Source: Oscillospiraceae bacterium (GTDB lineage Bacteria > Bacillota > Clostridia > Oscillospirales > Ruminococcaceae). From it: a DNA stretch of 36,532 nucleotides. Location: assembly GCA_016295145.1 (NCBI GenBank), contig JAEDLR010000010.1, positions 1 to 36,532 on the forward strand, given 5' to 3'. A model generated the notes under the pieces. It had not been told where the DNA came from. It worked only from the letters and a program-made list of their open reading frames with translations, and did not search any database. Shown piece by piece: positions 8,583-16,501 of the stretch (positions are counted from its first letter, which is position 1; each line of letters starts with the position of its first letter). The position numbers and the translations under genes are program-made.

Positions 8583-8984
8583 ATGACCATTGCCTTGATT
8601 GCCCACGACGCAAAAAAAGAACTAATGATTCAGTTTTGTACTGCCTATTCCGGCGTGCTGTCACGCCATACCCTTTGCGCCACCGGTACCACCGGTAAAC
8701 AGGTCAGCGAGGCAACGGGATTGCCGGTCAAGCGTTTTCTCAGCGGTGCCCAGGGCGGCGGTCAGGAGATCTGTGCGCGTATTTCCTGCGACGAAATCGA
8801 TGTGCTGCTGTTCTTCCGTGACCCCAACAATCCCAAAATGGCGGACCCCAACGACATGAATTTGCTGCGTTTGTGCGATGTACACAGCGTGCCCGTTGCA
8901 ACCAATATCGCAACGGCAGAGGCACTGATCCTCGCACTGGAGCGAGGCGATCTGGATTGGCGTGAAATCGGCAATCCTATGTAA
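8583..8984 (+). CDS. Methylglyoxal-synthase-fold protein lacking catalytic residues
   Basis: Methylglyoxal synthase converts dihydroxyacetone phosphate to methylglyoxal and phosphate. This 133-residue protein clearly has the fold: IALIAHDAKK (3-12), CATGTTGK (32-39), the central LSGAQGGGQEI, DVLLFFRDP, and VPVATNIATAEALI. However, when aligned by eye with the E. coli enzyme, the catalytic base Asp71 (GGDQ) is Gly here (GGGQ). The substrate-site His98 (VPHDPD) is Ala (KMADPN), and Asp101 is Asn. Asp20 of the AHD motif and the TGTTG phosphate loop remain. The nucleotide sequence at 8752-8763 and 8818-8868 reads these residues unambiguously. It is therefore unlikely to be a normal synthase. It may bind a phosphorylated ligand or act with the upstream MinD-like ATPase (inference). 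AAAGGA precedes the ATG; a terminator follows. Confidence 0.88.
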   Translation: MTIALIAHDAKKELMIQFCTAYSGVLSRHTLCATGTTGKQVSEATGLPVKRFLSGAQGGGQEICARISCDEIDVLLFFRDPNNPKMADPNDMNLLRLCDVHSVPVATNIATAEALILALERGDLDWREIGNPM

Positions 8985-9002
8985 GCAGGCAACCCAATGA
9001 CC

Positions 9003-9030
9003 ATTGCCCCTTTGCAGAAAAAGGGGCAAT
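9003..9030 (+). terminator. Terminator-like hairpin after the MgsA-like gene
   Basis: ATTGCCCCTTT (9003-9013) and AAAGGGGCAAT (9020-9030) form a perfect eleven-base-pair stem with a six-base loop, followed by TTCTAT. The U-tract is short, so some read-through into hisS is likely; hisS has no clear promoter of its own. Confidence 0.65.
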
Positions 9031-9084
9031 TTCTATGCAAGGGAACGCAACCGTGCTGCGTCCACCGGAAAGGAAGATATCATT

Positions 9085-10407
9085 ATGGCAACCAACTATA
9101 TTCAGCGGCCCATCGGAACCGAAGATGTGACCCCCAAAACCATCCACAAATGGCTGACCGTCGAGAAAGTCGTAAAGGAAACCGCCGAGTGCTTCGGCTT
9201 TTCCGAGATTCGTGTACCCACCTTTGAAACCACGGAACTGTTTCACCGTTCTGTGGGCGAAACCACCGATGTCGTGCAGAAGGAAATGTACTCCGTAACC
9301 GCCAAAGAAACCGTATTTACGCTGCGTCCTGAGGGTACGGCAGGTACCATTCGCGCAATGCTGCAAAACGGTATGCTCGCTGAGGCTCTGCCCCAGAAAG
9401 TATTCTATGTGCTGTCCTGCTTCCGCCACGAGCGTCCACAGAAGGGCAGACTGCGCGAATTTCACCAGTTCGGCATCGAGATGGCAGGCAGTGCCTCGCC
9501 CTATGCGGACGCAGAAGTCATCATGGTGGCAAAGCAGATTCTGGATACACTTGGCTTGCAGAATATTGCTCTGCACATCAACAGCATTGGCTGCCCCAAA
9601 TGCCGTGCCAAGTATTTTGAGGCACTGCGTGCATTTTTTGCCGATTCCAAAGAAAAGCTCTGTGATACCTGCCGTGGTCGACTGGAACGCAACCCCATGC
9701 GTATCCTTGATTGCAAAAGCCCCATCTGTAAGGAAATCGCCACAGGCGCACCCAGTATTCTCGATTATCTCTGCGAGGAATGCGAGCAGCACTTTGCAAC
9801 TTTCCGCAGCGCACTGGATGCTATGCAGATTGCCTATACCATCGACCCTACCATTGTGCGCGGTCTGGATTATTACACCAAAACCGTTTTTGAATTCATC
9901 ACCACCGATATCGGTGCGCAAGGTGCCGTTTGCGCAGGTGGCAGATATGACGGTCTGATTGAGCAGTTGGGCGGTCAGGCAGTACCTGCACTGGGCTTTG
10001 GCATGGGTCTGGAGCGTCTGATCCTGACCATGGAGAGTCAGGGCTGCGCGTTTCTGGAGCCCTCCCGTTGCGAGTTGTATATCGCGCCAATGGACGACGC
10101 TGCAAGGCCCGAAGCCATGCGCCTTGCCAATACGCTGCGCAGAAGTGGAAGCCGCGTTGAATTTGATCTTGCAAACCGTACTTTCAAGGCGCAGATGAAA
10201 TATGCTGATAAGCTTGGGGCAGACTATCTGTTGGTGCTTGGCTCCGATGAACTGGCAACCAAGCAGGCGAAGCTCAAGAACATGAAAACCGGCGCACAGA
10301 CTCCCCTCTCGCTGGGAGATGATTTTGAGGACGCCTACAATGACATCGTACTGGCGGATATGTTCCGTGACGAAAAACTGGAAAGCCTGCTGAATGCTCA
10401 GAACTGA
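9085..10407 (+). CDS. hisS: Histidyl-tRNA synthetase
   Basis: HisRS charges tRNA-His. The 440-residue class II synthetase starts with the GTEDVTPKT motif. It has motif 2 around FRHERPQKGRLREFHQFG and the two HisRS-specific histidine-A and -B motifs, RGLDYYTKTVFEF and GGRYDGL. Motif 3 follows, GFGMGLERLIL, then a C-terminal anticodon-binding domain with RTFKAQMKYADKLGADY. A cysteine-containing insertion near residues 190-240 (CDTCRGR, LDCKSPIC, LCEEC) is common in Firmicutes HisRS. AAAGGAAG precedes the ATG at 9085; an upstream extension of the frame to 9004 would read through the hairpin and is rejected. No T-box leader is visible, so it is probably transcribed by read-through. Confidence 0.97.
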   Translation: MATNYIQRPIGTEDVTPKTIHKWLTVEKVVKETAECFGFSEIRVPTFETTELFHRSVGETTDVVQKEMYSVTAKETVFTLRPEGTAGTIRAMLQNGMLAEALPQKVFYVLSCFRHERPQKGRLREFHQFGIEMAGSASPYADAEVIMVAKQILDTLGLQNIALHINSIGCPKCRAKYFEALRAFFADSKEKLCDTCRGRLERNPMRILDCKSPICKEIATGAPSILDYLCEECEQHFATFRSALDAMQIAYTIDPTIVRGLDYYTKTVFEFITTDIGAQGAVCAGGRYDGLIEQLGGQAVPALGFGMGLERLILTMESQGCAFLEPSRCELYIAPMDDAARPEAMRLANTLRRSGSRVEFDLANRTFKAQMKYADKLGADYLLVLGSDELATKQAKLKNMKTGAQTPLSLGDDFEDAYNDIVLADMFRDEKLESLLNAQN

Positions 10408-10437
10408 TCGCTCCCCCACCCCAAGGAGACTGATTCC

Positions 10438-12459
10438 ATGAAAGAAATGTTTCGTCAGCTATCACAGTTGATCCGCAATGGGTTTCTGGTTCTGCTGATA
10501 CTCGTTGCAACAGGCCTTGGCATCTATCGCCTGCTGCGCATACAGTTGCTGACAGAGGAGGATTCCTCTGTGCAAAAGGTGAATACCTCGGTATATACGC
10601 AGGTGATGAGTGCGACACGCGGTAAAATCGTGGATAGCAACGGTGAAACAATCGTTTCCAACAAAACCGGCTATAACCTGATTGTGGAAAAAGCATATTT
10701 CCCTGCCGACCACGCTGAGGGTAACCGCATTCTGCTGGAGACCGTTGATATCTTGCAGAAAGCCGACTGCGAATGGAATGACACGCTGCCCATCACCAAA
10801 ACAGCACCGTACCATTTTCTGCCCGGCAATGATGCTGCTGTCGCAAAGCTGAAAAGCAACCTCAATCTCAACGACTACGCAAATGCCGAAAACTGCATGG
10901 ATAAGTTGATCGAGGATTACCATATCGCCGAAGCATACACTCCTGAACAGCAACGAATTCTGGCAGGGATCCGCTATGAGATGCTACTGCGTGATTTCTC
11001 CATGTCCAATGTATTCTATCTTGCGAACGATGTGGATATTGCCATCGTCACACGCATCAAAGAACTGCGATTGGTACTAACGGGTGTCGGCATCATTGAG
11101 GAAGCCATTCGCACCGTGGATCGCGGCGATGTATTGCCCCACGAGATTGGCTATGTTGGCCCGATCTTTAGCAGAGAGGAATATGAAACGCTGCTGAAAA
11201 ACGGTCACGACGACTACCGCCTTTCTGATCTGGTGGGCAAAAGCGGTCTGGAATCTGCCTATGAATCGCTGCTGCGCGGCATCAACGGCACAAAGCAGAT
11301 CACCCTGATAAACGGTGAGGTCTCCGATGTGACCGTTACCAAGGAGCCAATCGGTGGCAATACCATTCAACTGACGCTCAGCAATGATTTTCAGACGGGG
11401 TTACAAGATACCCTTGAAGATTTTTGCACCTACCTGCGAAACAGTGATGCGGAATGCAGGGATGTCTATTGCGGTGCTGCCGTGGTGCTGGATCCGAAAG
11501 ACAATGCCGTGCTGGGTATGGCAACCGCCCCCACCTATGATCTGACCGCGCTCATGGAAGATTACAATGCCGTCGTGCAAACGGCAAATCAGCCCTTGGT
11601 AAACCGCGCTACCGACGGTCTGTACCGTCCCGGTTCCACCTTTAAAACCATTACCGCAACAGCAGGGCTGAACAGCGGCATCATCAATGCCAACAGCAGC
11701 TTTTACTGCAACCGCGACTTTCATTATATTGATACCACCTATCACTGTACAGGCAATCATCAGTATATTTCAGTATCCCGTGCCATTCGTGTATCGTGCA
11801 ACATCTTTTTCTATGAGGTCGGTCTGAAGCTTGGCATCGACCGACTGGTTGACTATGAAAAACAGTTCGGACTGGGTGCGCCGCTGGGGCTGGAATCCGG
11901 CGACAGCGGCGGATACCTCGCCTGTCCTGAAACCTTTGAGAAGCTGGGCATAGACTGGTATGTAGGTGAGATCACCCAGGCTGCCATCGGTCAGTCAGAA
12001 GTACAGGTCACGCCCCTGCAAATGGCGGTTGTGGCAAGTACCCTTGCCAATGATGGCGTGCGCTATCAGCCGCACTTAGTGGATTCGGTGTGGAACAACG
12101 CCATGACAAAGCAGATCTCACAAACAGAGCCCGTCATTGCGGCAAACATCGCCCAACAGTATGATGGCGTTTACGCTGCCATTGAGCAAGGCATGATCGG
12201 TGCTGCGTCCTCTGCCATGCCTGCCGAATACTCGCTCAGCAGTCTGGGATTCGATGTTGCCATTAAAACCGGTACGCCGCAATCGCCCCGTGGAACTGAC
12301 AGCTTTGTCATTGGCTATGCACCTGTCAACGATCCTGAAGTGGCTTTTTGTGTAGCAATCGAAGGCGGCAAAAACGCCAAATATATGGTGCGCAAGATTT
12401 TGGAACAATACGCCGCGTGCTATCCAGATTCGACCATCGGGCGCGCATTGCAGGATTAA
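10438..12459 (+). CDS. Class B penicillin-binding protein (transpeptidase)
   Basis: This is a peptidoglycan transpeptidase of the PBP2/FtsI group, 673 residues. It has one N-terminal membrane helix (about residues 15-33) and the dimerisation domain with TRGKIVDSNGE. The penicillin-binding domain carries all three active-site motifs: STFK with nucleophile Ser400, SCN with Ser453, and KTGTP with Lys610. The GAAVVLDPKDNAVLGMATAPTYDL segment that precedes the active site is typical. AAGGAG lies ten bases before the ATG, and hisS ends 30 bases upstream. A small ArsC-like gene starts 11 bases downstream. I cannot say from sequence whether it serves elongation or division. There is no shape gene cluster around it. 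Confidence 0.93.
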   Translation: MKEMFRQLSQLIRNGFLVLLILVATGLGIYRLLRIQLLTEEDSSVQKVNTSVYTQVMSATRGKIVDSNGETIVSNKTGYNLIVEKAYFPADHAEGNRILLETVDILQKADCEWNDTLPITKTAPYHFLPGNDAAVAKLKSNLNLNDYANAENCMDKLIEDYHIAEAYTPEQQRILAGIRYEMLLRDFSMSNVFYLANDVDIAIVTRIKELRLVLTGVGIIEEAIRTVDRGDVLPHEIGYVGPIFSREEYETLLKNGHDDYRLSDLVGKSGLESAYESLLRGINGTKQITLINGEVSDVTVTKEPIGGNTIQLTLSNDFQTGLQDTLEDFCTYLRNSDAECRDVYCGAAVVLDPKDNAVLGMATAPTYDLTALMEDYNAVVQTANQPLVNRATDGLYRPGSTFKTITATAGLNSGIINANSSFYCNRDFHYIDTTYHCTGNHQYISVSRAIRVSCNIFFYEVGLKLGIDRLVDYEKQFGLGAPLGLESGDSGGYLACPETFEKLGIDWYVGEITQAAIGQSEVQVTPLQMAVVASTLANDGVRYQPHLVDSVWNNAMTKQISQTEPVIAANIAQQYDGVYAAIEQGMIGAASSAMPAEYSLSSLGFDVAIKTGTPQSPRGTDSFVIGYAPVNDPEVAFCVAIEGGKNAKYMVRKILEQYAACYPDSTIGRALQD

Positions 12460-12470
12460 GGAGTCATGAA

Positions 12471-12824
12471 ATGCATATGAATATTCAGATTTTTGGCAAA
12501 TCCAAGTGCTTTGCTACCAAAAAAGCAGAGCGATTCTTTCAGGAACGCGGCATTCGGTTTCAGTCGGTAGATCTGCCCAAAAAGGGGCTGAGCCGCCGCG
12601 AACTGGAAAGCGTTGTGCAGGCTGTGGGTGATATCATGCTGCTTGTGGATGAAAAACATCCCGATGCTGCACTGGTACGGTATTTGCTGCCCGATGCGCA
12701 GTTTGAAAAATTACTGGAAGAACCAAAGCTTCTGCGGACACCTATTGTGCGCAACGGCAGGCAGGCAACTATCGGTGAGGCACAGGATATATGGCTCAAA
12801 TGGATACAGGAGTCAATTGGATAA
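12471..12824 (+). CDS. ArsC/Spx-family thioredoxin-fold protein
   Basis: The 117-residue product has the layout of the arsenate reductase/Spx family: an N-terminal strand, IQIFGKSKC, with a single cysteine at position 13 (KCFATKK), a helix with a GI turn and VDLPKKGLS, and the C-terminal TPIVRNGRQATIGEAQ segment. Spx proteins have CxxC and genuine ArsC has further cysteines and Arg residues. Here only one active-site-type Cys is present, so it could be a glutaredoxin-linked reductase or an Spx-like regulator. The AAGGAG at 12458-12463 is seven bases before the ATG chosen; the second ATG two codons later is also possible. It is cotranscribed with the PBP gene. Confidence 0.85.
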   Translation: MHMNIQIFGKSKCFATKKAERFFQERGIRFQSVDLPKKGLSRRELESVVQAVGDIMLLVDEKHPDAALVRYLLPDAQFEKLLEEPKLLRTPIVRNGRQATIGEAQDIWLKWIQESIG

Positions 12825-12854
12825 ATCGCCGTAATCAGATATGCATTGAGAGAA

Positions 12855-12884
12855 AAGTGCTTCAAGTTTGCCCTTGAAGCACTT
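12855..12884 (+). repeat. Perfect 30-base dyad upstream of the MerR gene
   Basis: AAGTGCTTCAAG (12855-12866) and CTTGAAGCACTT (12873-12884) are exact reverse complements around a six-base loop. No U-tract follows on either strand, so it is a poor terminator. Its place 18 bases before the start codon of a MerR-type regulator makes an operator possible, though no convincing -35/-10 pair frames it. Confidence 0.6.
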
Positions 12885-12902
12885 CAATCATCTAAGGTAC
12901 AT

Positions 12903-13530
12903 ATGAATCAGAAACAAACCACTGCAACATATTCCACAAGCCAGATTGCAAAAATCATCGGACTGCACCCGAATACCGTAAGAATGTATGAAGAGTGGGG
13001 GTTGATACAGAAACCTGAACGAAAGGCAAACGGTTATCGCATATTCAATGATATGCATATCAAGCAGTTTCAGTTAGCAAGAAAAGCGCTCCAGATTGAA
13101 ATTATGCAATCAGGGCTTCGTGAACGGATCATTGCAGTTGTAAAGCTGTCGGCTGAATACCGTTTTGATGAAGCAATCGAACTGGCTGAGGAGTATATCA
13201 GAATTGCACAGCAAGAAACCGAAAACGCAAGAGAAGCGGTCAAATTATGCGAAATATTGTTTTGTCAACCGATGCCGGAGGGCATCGTCTACACGAGAGC
13301 GCAGGCAGAACGGCTATCGGGTGTATGATTCAAATGACATCAACCGTCTGAAAATCATTCGCGCATTACGATGCGCAAATTATTCCTTATCAGCTATTTT
13401 GCGAATGCTCAATCAGTATGACAACGGAATGGATGAGAATCATATTCTGGAGATACTGAACACGCCCGAGCATGACGAAGATATTGTTTCTGTCTGCGAT
13501 AAGCTGATTGTTTCCCTTAAAATGCGATAA
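12903..13530 (+). pseudogene. Broken MerR-family regulator with two HTH modules
   Basis: The first part (12903-13328) reads a complete MerR helix-turn-helix, SQIAKIIGLHPNTVRMYEEWG then NGYRIFNDMHIKQF. A helical linker with acidic residues follows, then the beginning of a second module, YTRAQA. At about 13300-13312 the frame changes by one. The continuing part in the next frame (to 13530) reads NGYRVYDSNDINRLKIIRALRCANYS, the second half of another MerR recognition domain, and then a dimerisation-type tail. The helix-turn-helix core and wing expected between the two are missing, so this is an internal deletion plus frameshift rather than a single-base error. The uninterrupted product would end after about 141 residues with the first domain intact and might still bind DNA. 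An AAGG lies six bases before the ATG. Confidence 0.75.
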
Positions 13531-13595
13531 AGAATACCTTGGAAGTCATCTCGATGATTGCAGAAATAAAACAAGTGAAAAAATAAACCCTCCAC

Positions 13596-13627
13596 TATAC
13601 CACCAGACTTTTGTTTGGTGGTATAAT
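13596..13627 (+). promoter_or_regulatory. Promoter of the ABC cassette embedded in a 30-base dyad
   Basis: TATACCACCA (13596-13605) and TGGTGGTATA (13616-13625) form a perfect ten-base inverted repeat with a ten-base centre. The right arm runs into an extended -10, TGGTATAAT (13619-13627). No recognisable -35 exists at 16-19 bases. The dyad over the -10 is the expected position for a MerR-type or repressor operator. Confidence 0.65.
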
Positions 13628-13657
13628 GCTTTTATCACGTCAAAGGAGAAAATCAAT

Positions 13658-14377
13658 ATGAACGCAATCGTCGTAGACAGCCTTACAAAAAAGTATGGCA
13701 GTTTTAACGCCGTAGACAATCTGAGCTTTCAGGTAAGGAAAGGAGCAGTTTTTGGATTACTTGGAGCAAACGGTGCAGGAAAAAGCACCGCGATCGAATG
13801 TATTCTGGGCACCAAACCACCCGACAACGGAAAGGTTACGATTTTTGGCAGCGACCCTCGAAAAGATCGAAAGAATCTGTTTCAGAAGGTCGGTGTACAG
13901 TTTCAGGAGTGTGACTATCAGCCAGAGATCAGAGTATCCGAATTATGCGATGAAACAGACTGCCTTTACAAGAATCCTTCCGACTGGAAAGCACTTTGCC
14001 ACCGTTTCGGAATAGGCGATAAACTGGATGCTGCCGTAAAATCTCTTTCGGGCGGTGAAAGGCAGCGGCTTTTTATCGTACTTGCGCTGATTCCCGACCC
14101 GCAACTGGTATTTCTTGATGAGCTTACAACAGGTCTTGACGCAAAAGCGCGCAGAGTTGTTTGGAAGATTCTGTCCGATCTGAAAAGCAAGGGATTGACG
14201 ATTTTACTGACCTCGCATTTTATGGATGAGGTAGAAATCCTTTGCGACGAAATCTGTGTTGTTCGGCAAGGAAAAGCGGTTTTTCAAGGCACAGTCGAGC
14301 AGGCAAAAAACGCTGCCAGCTGCAAAAAATTTGAAGACGCATACCTTGCTCTTTCCGGCGAGGAGGTTGACGAATGA
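13658..14377 (+). CDS. ABC transporter ATP-binding protein
   Basis: This 239-residue ATPase probably drives an ABC-2 type exporter. It has Walker A GANGAGKST (36-44 with Lys42), a Q-loop QFQECDYQPE, the signature LSGGERQR, Walker B LVFLDELTTGLD, and the H-loop TSHFMDE. The best matches in pattern are the drug or lantibiotic exporter ATPases (DrrA/CcmA group). AAAGGAG is nine bases before this ATG; an upstream extension of the frame would cover the promoter. The stop codon overlaps the permease start by four bases. Codon use (many AGA arginine codons, AT-richer) differs from hisS and the PBP gene, which suggests transfer together with the MerR relic. Confidence 0.93.
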   Translation: MNAIVVDSLTKKYGSFNAVDNLSFQVRKGAVFGLLGANGAGKSTAIECILGTKPPDNGKVTIFGSDPRKDRKNLFQKVGVQFQECDYQPEIRVSELCDETDCLYKNPSDWKALCHRFGIGDKLDAAVKSLSGGERQRLFIVLALIPDPQLVFLDELTTGLDAKARRVVWKILSDLKSKGLTILLTSHFMDEVEILCDEICVVRQGKAVFQGTVEQAKNAASCKKFEDAYLALSGEEVDE

Positions 14378-15117
14378 AATCATTTGTGACATTATTCAAA
14401 AACGAATTAAAGCTCAATATCCGCAATATGAATATGATAATTTTCGCCGTCATCATGCCGCTTGTTGTGCTGATCATTCTCGGAATTTTCTACGGAACCA
14501 AACCTGCAGCAGACGGTGCGGAATACACTTTTCTTGAGCAATCCTTCGGCGCACTTTGCACAATCAGTATATGCGCAGGCGGATTAATGGGGCTGCCCCT
14601 TGTTGTGGCAGAATACAGAGAGCGTAAGATATTAAAGCGCTTTCAGGTAACGCCTGTAAGCCCCTTTCTGTTGCTCCTTGTTGAATTCTCGATTTATGTT
14701 GTGTACTGTATCGTTTCTATGATGACGCTTTTCCCTGTGACGATGCTCATCTGGAATGTGCGAATCAGAGGCTCTCTCACAGCATTTCTGGGCTGTTGGC
14801 TGCTGACAATGGTTTCAACATTAAGTATCGGAATGACGGTTGGCGGCGTTGCCAAGAACGCAAAAAGTGCCGGCGTCATCGCTTCTGTCTTATACTTCCC
14901 CATGCTGTTTTTCTCGGGGGCTACGCTTCCTTTTGAAGTCATGCCGCCCGTGATACAGAAGATCGTGGGCATTTTTCCGCTGACCCAGGGCATAGGGCTG
15001 ATGAAATCTGCTTTTCTCGGCTTACCGATAGACAATATGTGGGTTCCTATCGTGATCATGATCGCAGTTACGATGATATGTATGGGCATTTCGGTCCGGT
15101 TTTTCAAGTGGGAATAA
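14374..15117 (+). CDS. ABC-2 type transporter permease
   Basis: The 247-residue membrane protein has six hydrophobic segments (about residues 20-40, 55-75, 100-125, 135-160, 165-185 and 220-240). It carries the ABC-2 permease signature region PMLFFSGATLPFEVMPPVIQKI followed by FPLTQGIGLMK. The start overlaps the ATPase stop (ATGA), so the two are translationally coupled and form a complete half-transporter pair. The substrate is unknown; relatives export drugs or antimicrobial peptides. The adjacent MerR relic, and the operator-like dyad at the promoter, fit a substrate-induced efflux pump. Base composition is like that of the ATPase gene. Confidence 0.92.
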   Translation: MKSFVTLFKNELKLNIRNMNMIIFAVIMPLVVLIILGIFYGTKPAADGAEYTFLEQSFGALCTISICAGGLMGLPLVVAEYRERKILKRFQVTPVSPFLLLLVEFSIYVVYCIVSMMTLFPVTMLIWNVRIRGSLTAFLGCWLLTMVSTLSIGMTVGGVAKNAKSAGVIASVLYFPMLFFSGATLPFEVMPPVIQKIVGIFPLTQGIGLMKSAFLGLPIDNMWVPIVIMIAVTMICMGISVRFFKWE

Positions 15118-15376
15118 TACTGTTCCTGTTTGCTGCAAACGATTGGAAGATCAAAAGCCGTTGAATAACCATGATGAGAAAGTGCCCCTTTTTTTCAGAA
15201 ATCGTTACCACAAAGCAGCCGACCACCACAGAAAAACGGTGTGACCTTCGGGTCACACCGTTCTTTGCGACAAATCGTTCCTTGTCACTATCCAGTCCAA
15301 GGATATGGGCATGATTTGCGTTTCTTTCGGCACATTGGCTTATGCCAGGCACGCGCCTTCTGCTGGTTTTCGTAGA
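15118..15376. other. Intergenic stretch between the ABC cassette and ilvE
   Basis: Apart from the bidirectional hairpin at 15235-15262 I see no supported gene in these 259 bases. A leftward open frame of 82 codons crosses the hairpin, has no ribosome-binding site and no recognisable domain. It may be residual sequence from the insertion of the ABC cassette. Confidence 0.5.
15230..15262 (-). terminator. Strong terminator downstream of ilvE
   Basis: AACGGTGTGACC (15235-15246) and GGTCACACCGTT (15251-15262) form a perfect twelve-base-pair stem with a TTCG tetraloop on the plus strand. Read leftward the stem is followed by TTTTTC, a good U-tract for ilvE transcripts. Rightward it has only CTTT, so it would act weakly for the permease. 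Confidence 0.82.
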
Positions 15377-16444
15377 TTACTCTACGGGAACAATCCAGCC
15401 AAACTGGTCAGCAATTTTGCCCCATTGCATACCGGTCATGGTATCGTAGATCTTCTGGGAAACAGCACCGATCTTGTTATCATTGATCTCCATAATCTTA
15501 TCACCGTACTTCAGGTGACCGACAGGAGAAATCACAGCGGCGGTACCAGTACCAAATACCTCATCCAACTTGCCTGCATCATATGCTTCAGCAATCTCTG
15601 CAATGGAGATGCGACGCTCGGTCACCTTCATGCCCCAGCTCTTGCACAGTTCGATAACAGACTTTCTGGTGATACCGGGCAGAATCGAACCCTGCAATGC
15701 AGGTGTGATGACTTCACCGTCAACAATGAAGAAGATGTTCATCGCGCCGACTTCCTCAATGTACTTCTGCTCAACGCCATCCAGCCACAGCACCTGAGAA
15801 TAGCCCTCTTTGTGTGCCTCGTCCTGACCGATCAGGGATGCCGCATAGTTACCGCCGGTTTTGGTATAACCCATACCTCCGCGGACTGCACGGACATACT
15901 TAGACTCCACATAGATCTTAACGGGATCCAGACCGGAAGCATAGTACGCACCGGAAGGCGACAGAATGATGATGAACAAATACTCATCGCCGGGACGCAC
16001 ACCTAAGAAAGGATCAACCGCGATGATAAAAGGACGGATGTACAGTGCTGCACCTTCGGCGGAAGGGACCCAGTCCTTTTCAACCTTCAGCAGCTCCATC
16101 AAGCCCTCCATTGCCATCTCGACGGGCAGCTCAGGAATAACCAGACGCTCGTTGGAGCTGTTGAGACGCTTGAAGTTCTCCTCAGGACGGAACAACTGAA
16201 TACCACCGTCTGCACGGCGATATGCCTTCATACCCTCAAAAACCTCCTGACCGTAGTGCAGGCACAGGGCAGCAGGGCTCAGTGACAGATTGCCATAGGG
16301 TACGATGCGTGCATCGTGCCATCCCTCACCGGTCTTGTAGTCCATAATGAACATATAATCGGTGAAAATTTTGCCGAAGCCCAGCTTGGTTTCATCTGCA
16401 GGCTTCTGTTTGAGTGTGGGTGCCTTTTCAAAACGAATGTTCAT
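15377..16444 (-). CDS. ilvE: Branched-chain amino acid aminotransferase
   Basis: This fold type IV PLP enzyme transfers the amino group between glutamate and the keto acids of Leu, Ile and Val. The 355-residue length and features are of the BCAT group related to the eukaryotic enzymes. These are the FEGMKAYRR loop, IRPFIIAVDPFLGV, GMGYTKTGGNYAAS with the PLP-binding Lys195, the EEVGAMNIFFI glutamate block, and the EVFGTGTAAVISPV phosphate-binding segment. GAGGA lies seven bases before the ATG. The promoter is about 220 bases upstream, with a 42-codon mini-gene between, so both are on one transcript. A strong terminator follows. Confidence 0.95.
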   Translation of the reverse strand: MNIRFEKAPTLKQKPADETKLGFGKIFTDYMFIMDYKTGEGWHDARIVPYGNLSLSPAALCLHYGQEVFEGMKAYRRADGGIQLFRPEENFKRLNSSNERLVIPELPVEMAMEGLMELLKVEKDWVPSAEGAALYIRPFIIAVDPFLGVRPGDEYLFIIILSPSGAYYASGLDPVKIYVESKYVRAVRGGMGYTKTGGNYAASLIGQDEAHKEGYSQVLWLDGVEQKYIEEVGAMNIFFIVDGEVITPALQGSILPGITRKSVIELCKSWGMKVTERRISIAEIAEAYDAGKLDEVFGTGTAAVISPVGHLKYGDKIMEINDNKIGAVSQKIYDTMTGMQWGKIADQFGWIVPVE

Positions 16445-16501
16445 TTGCAGTTCCTCTTTTCTGAAAATAAGAATAATGTACTCTGCGGATGTGATGATTC
16501 A

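Noticed and set aside
9031..9084. T-box riboswitch before hisS
   Set aside because: The leader is too short and has no T-box sequence or specifier stem; only the hairpin at 9003-9030 is present.
8977..10419. Long leftward open frame opposite hisS
   Set aside because: It is the mirror of the hisS coding sequence, lacks a ribosome-binding site and any domain, and hisS is unmistakable.
12846..12902. Longer start for the MerR gene
   Set aside because: It would translate the 30-base dyad and has no ribosome-binding site, while the ATG at 12903 starts the MerR domain.
15104..15352. Leftward frame of 82 codons between the ABC genes and ilvE
   Set aside because: It runs through a strong terminator hairpin and has no ribosome-binding site or known domain.
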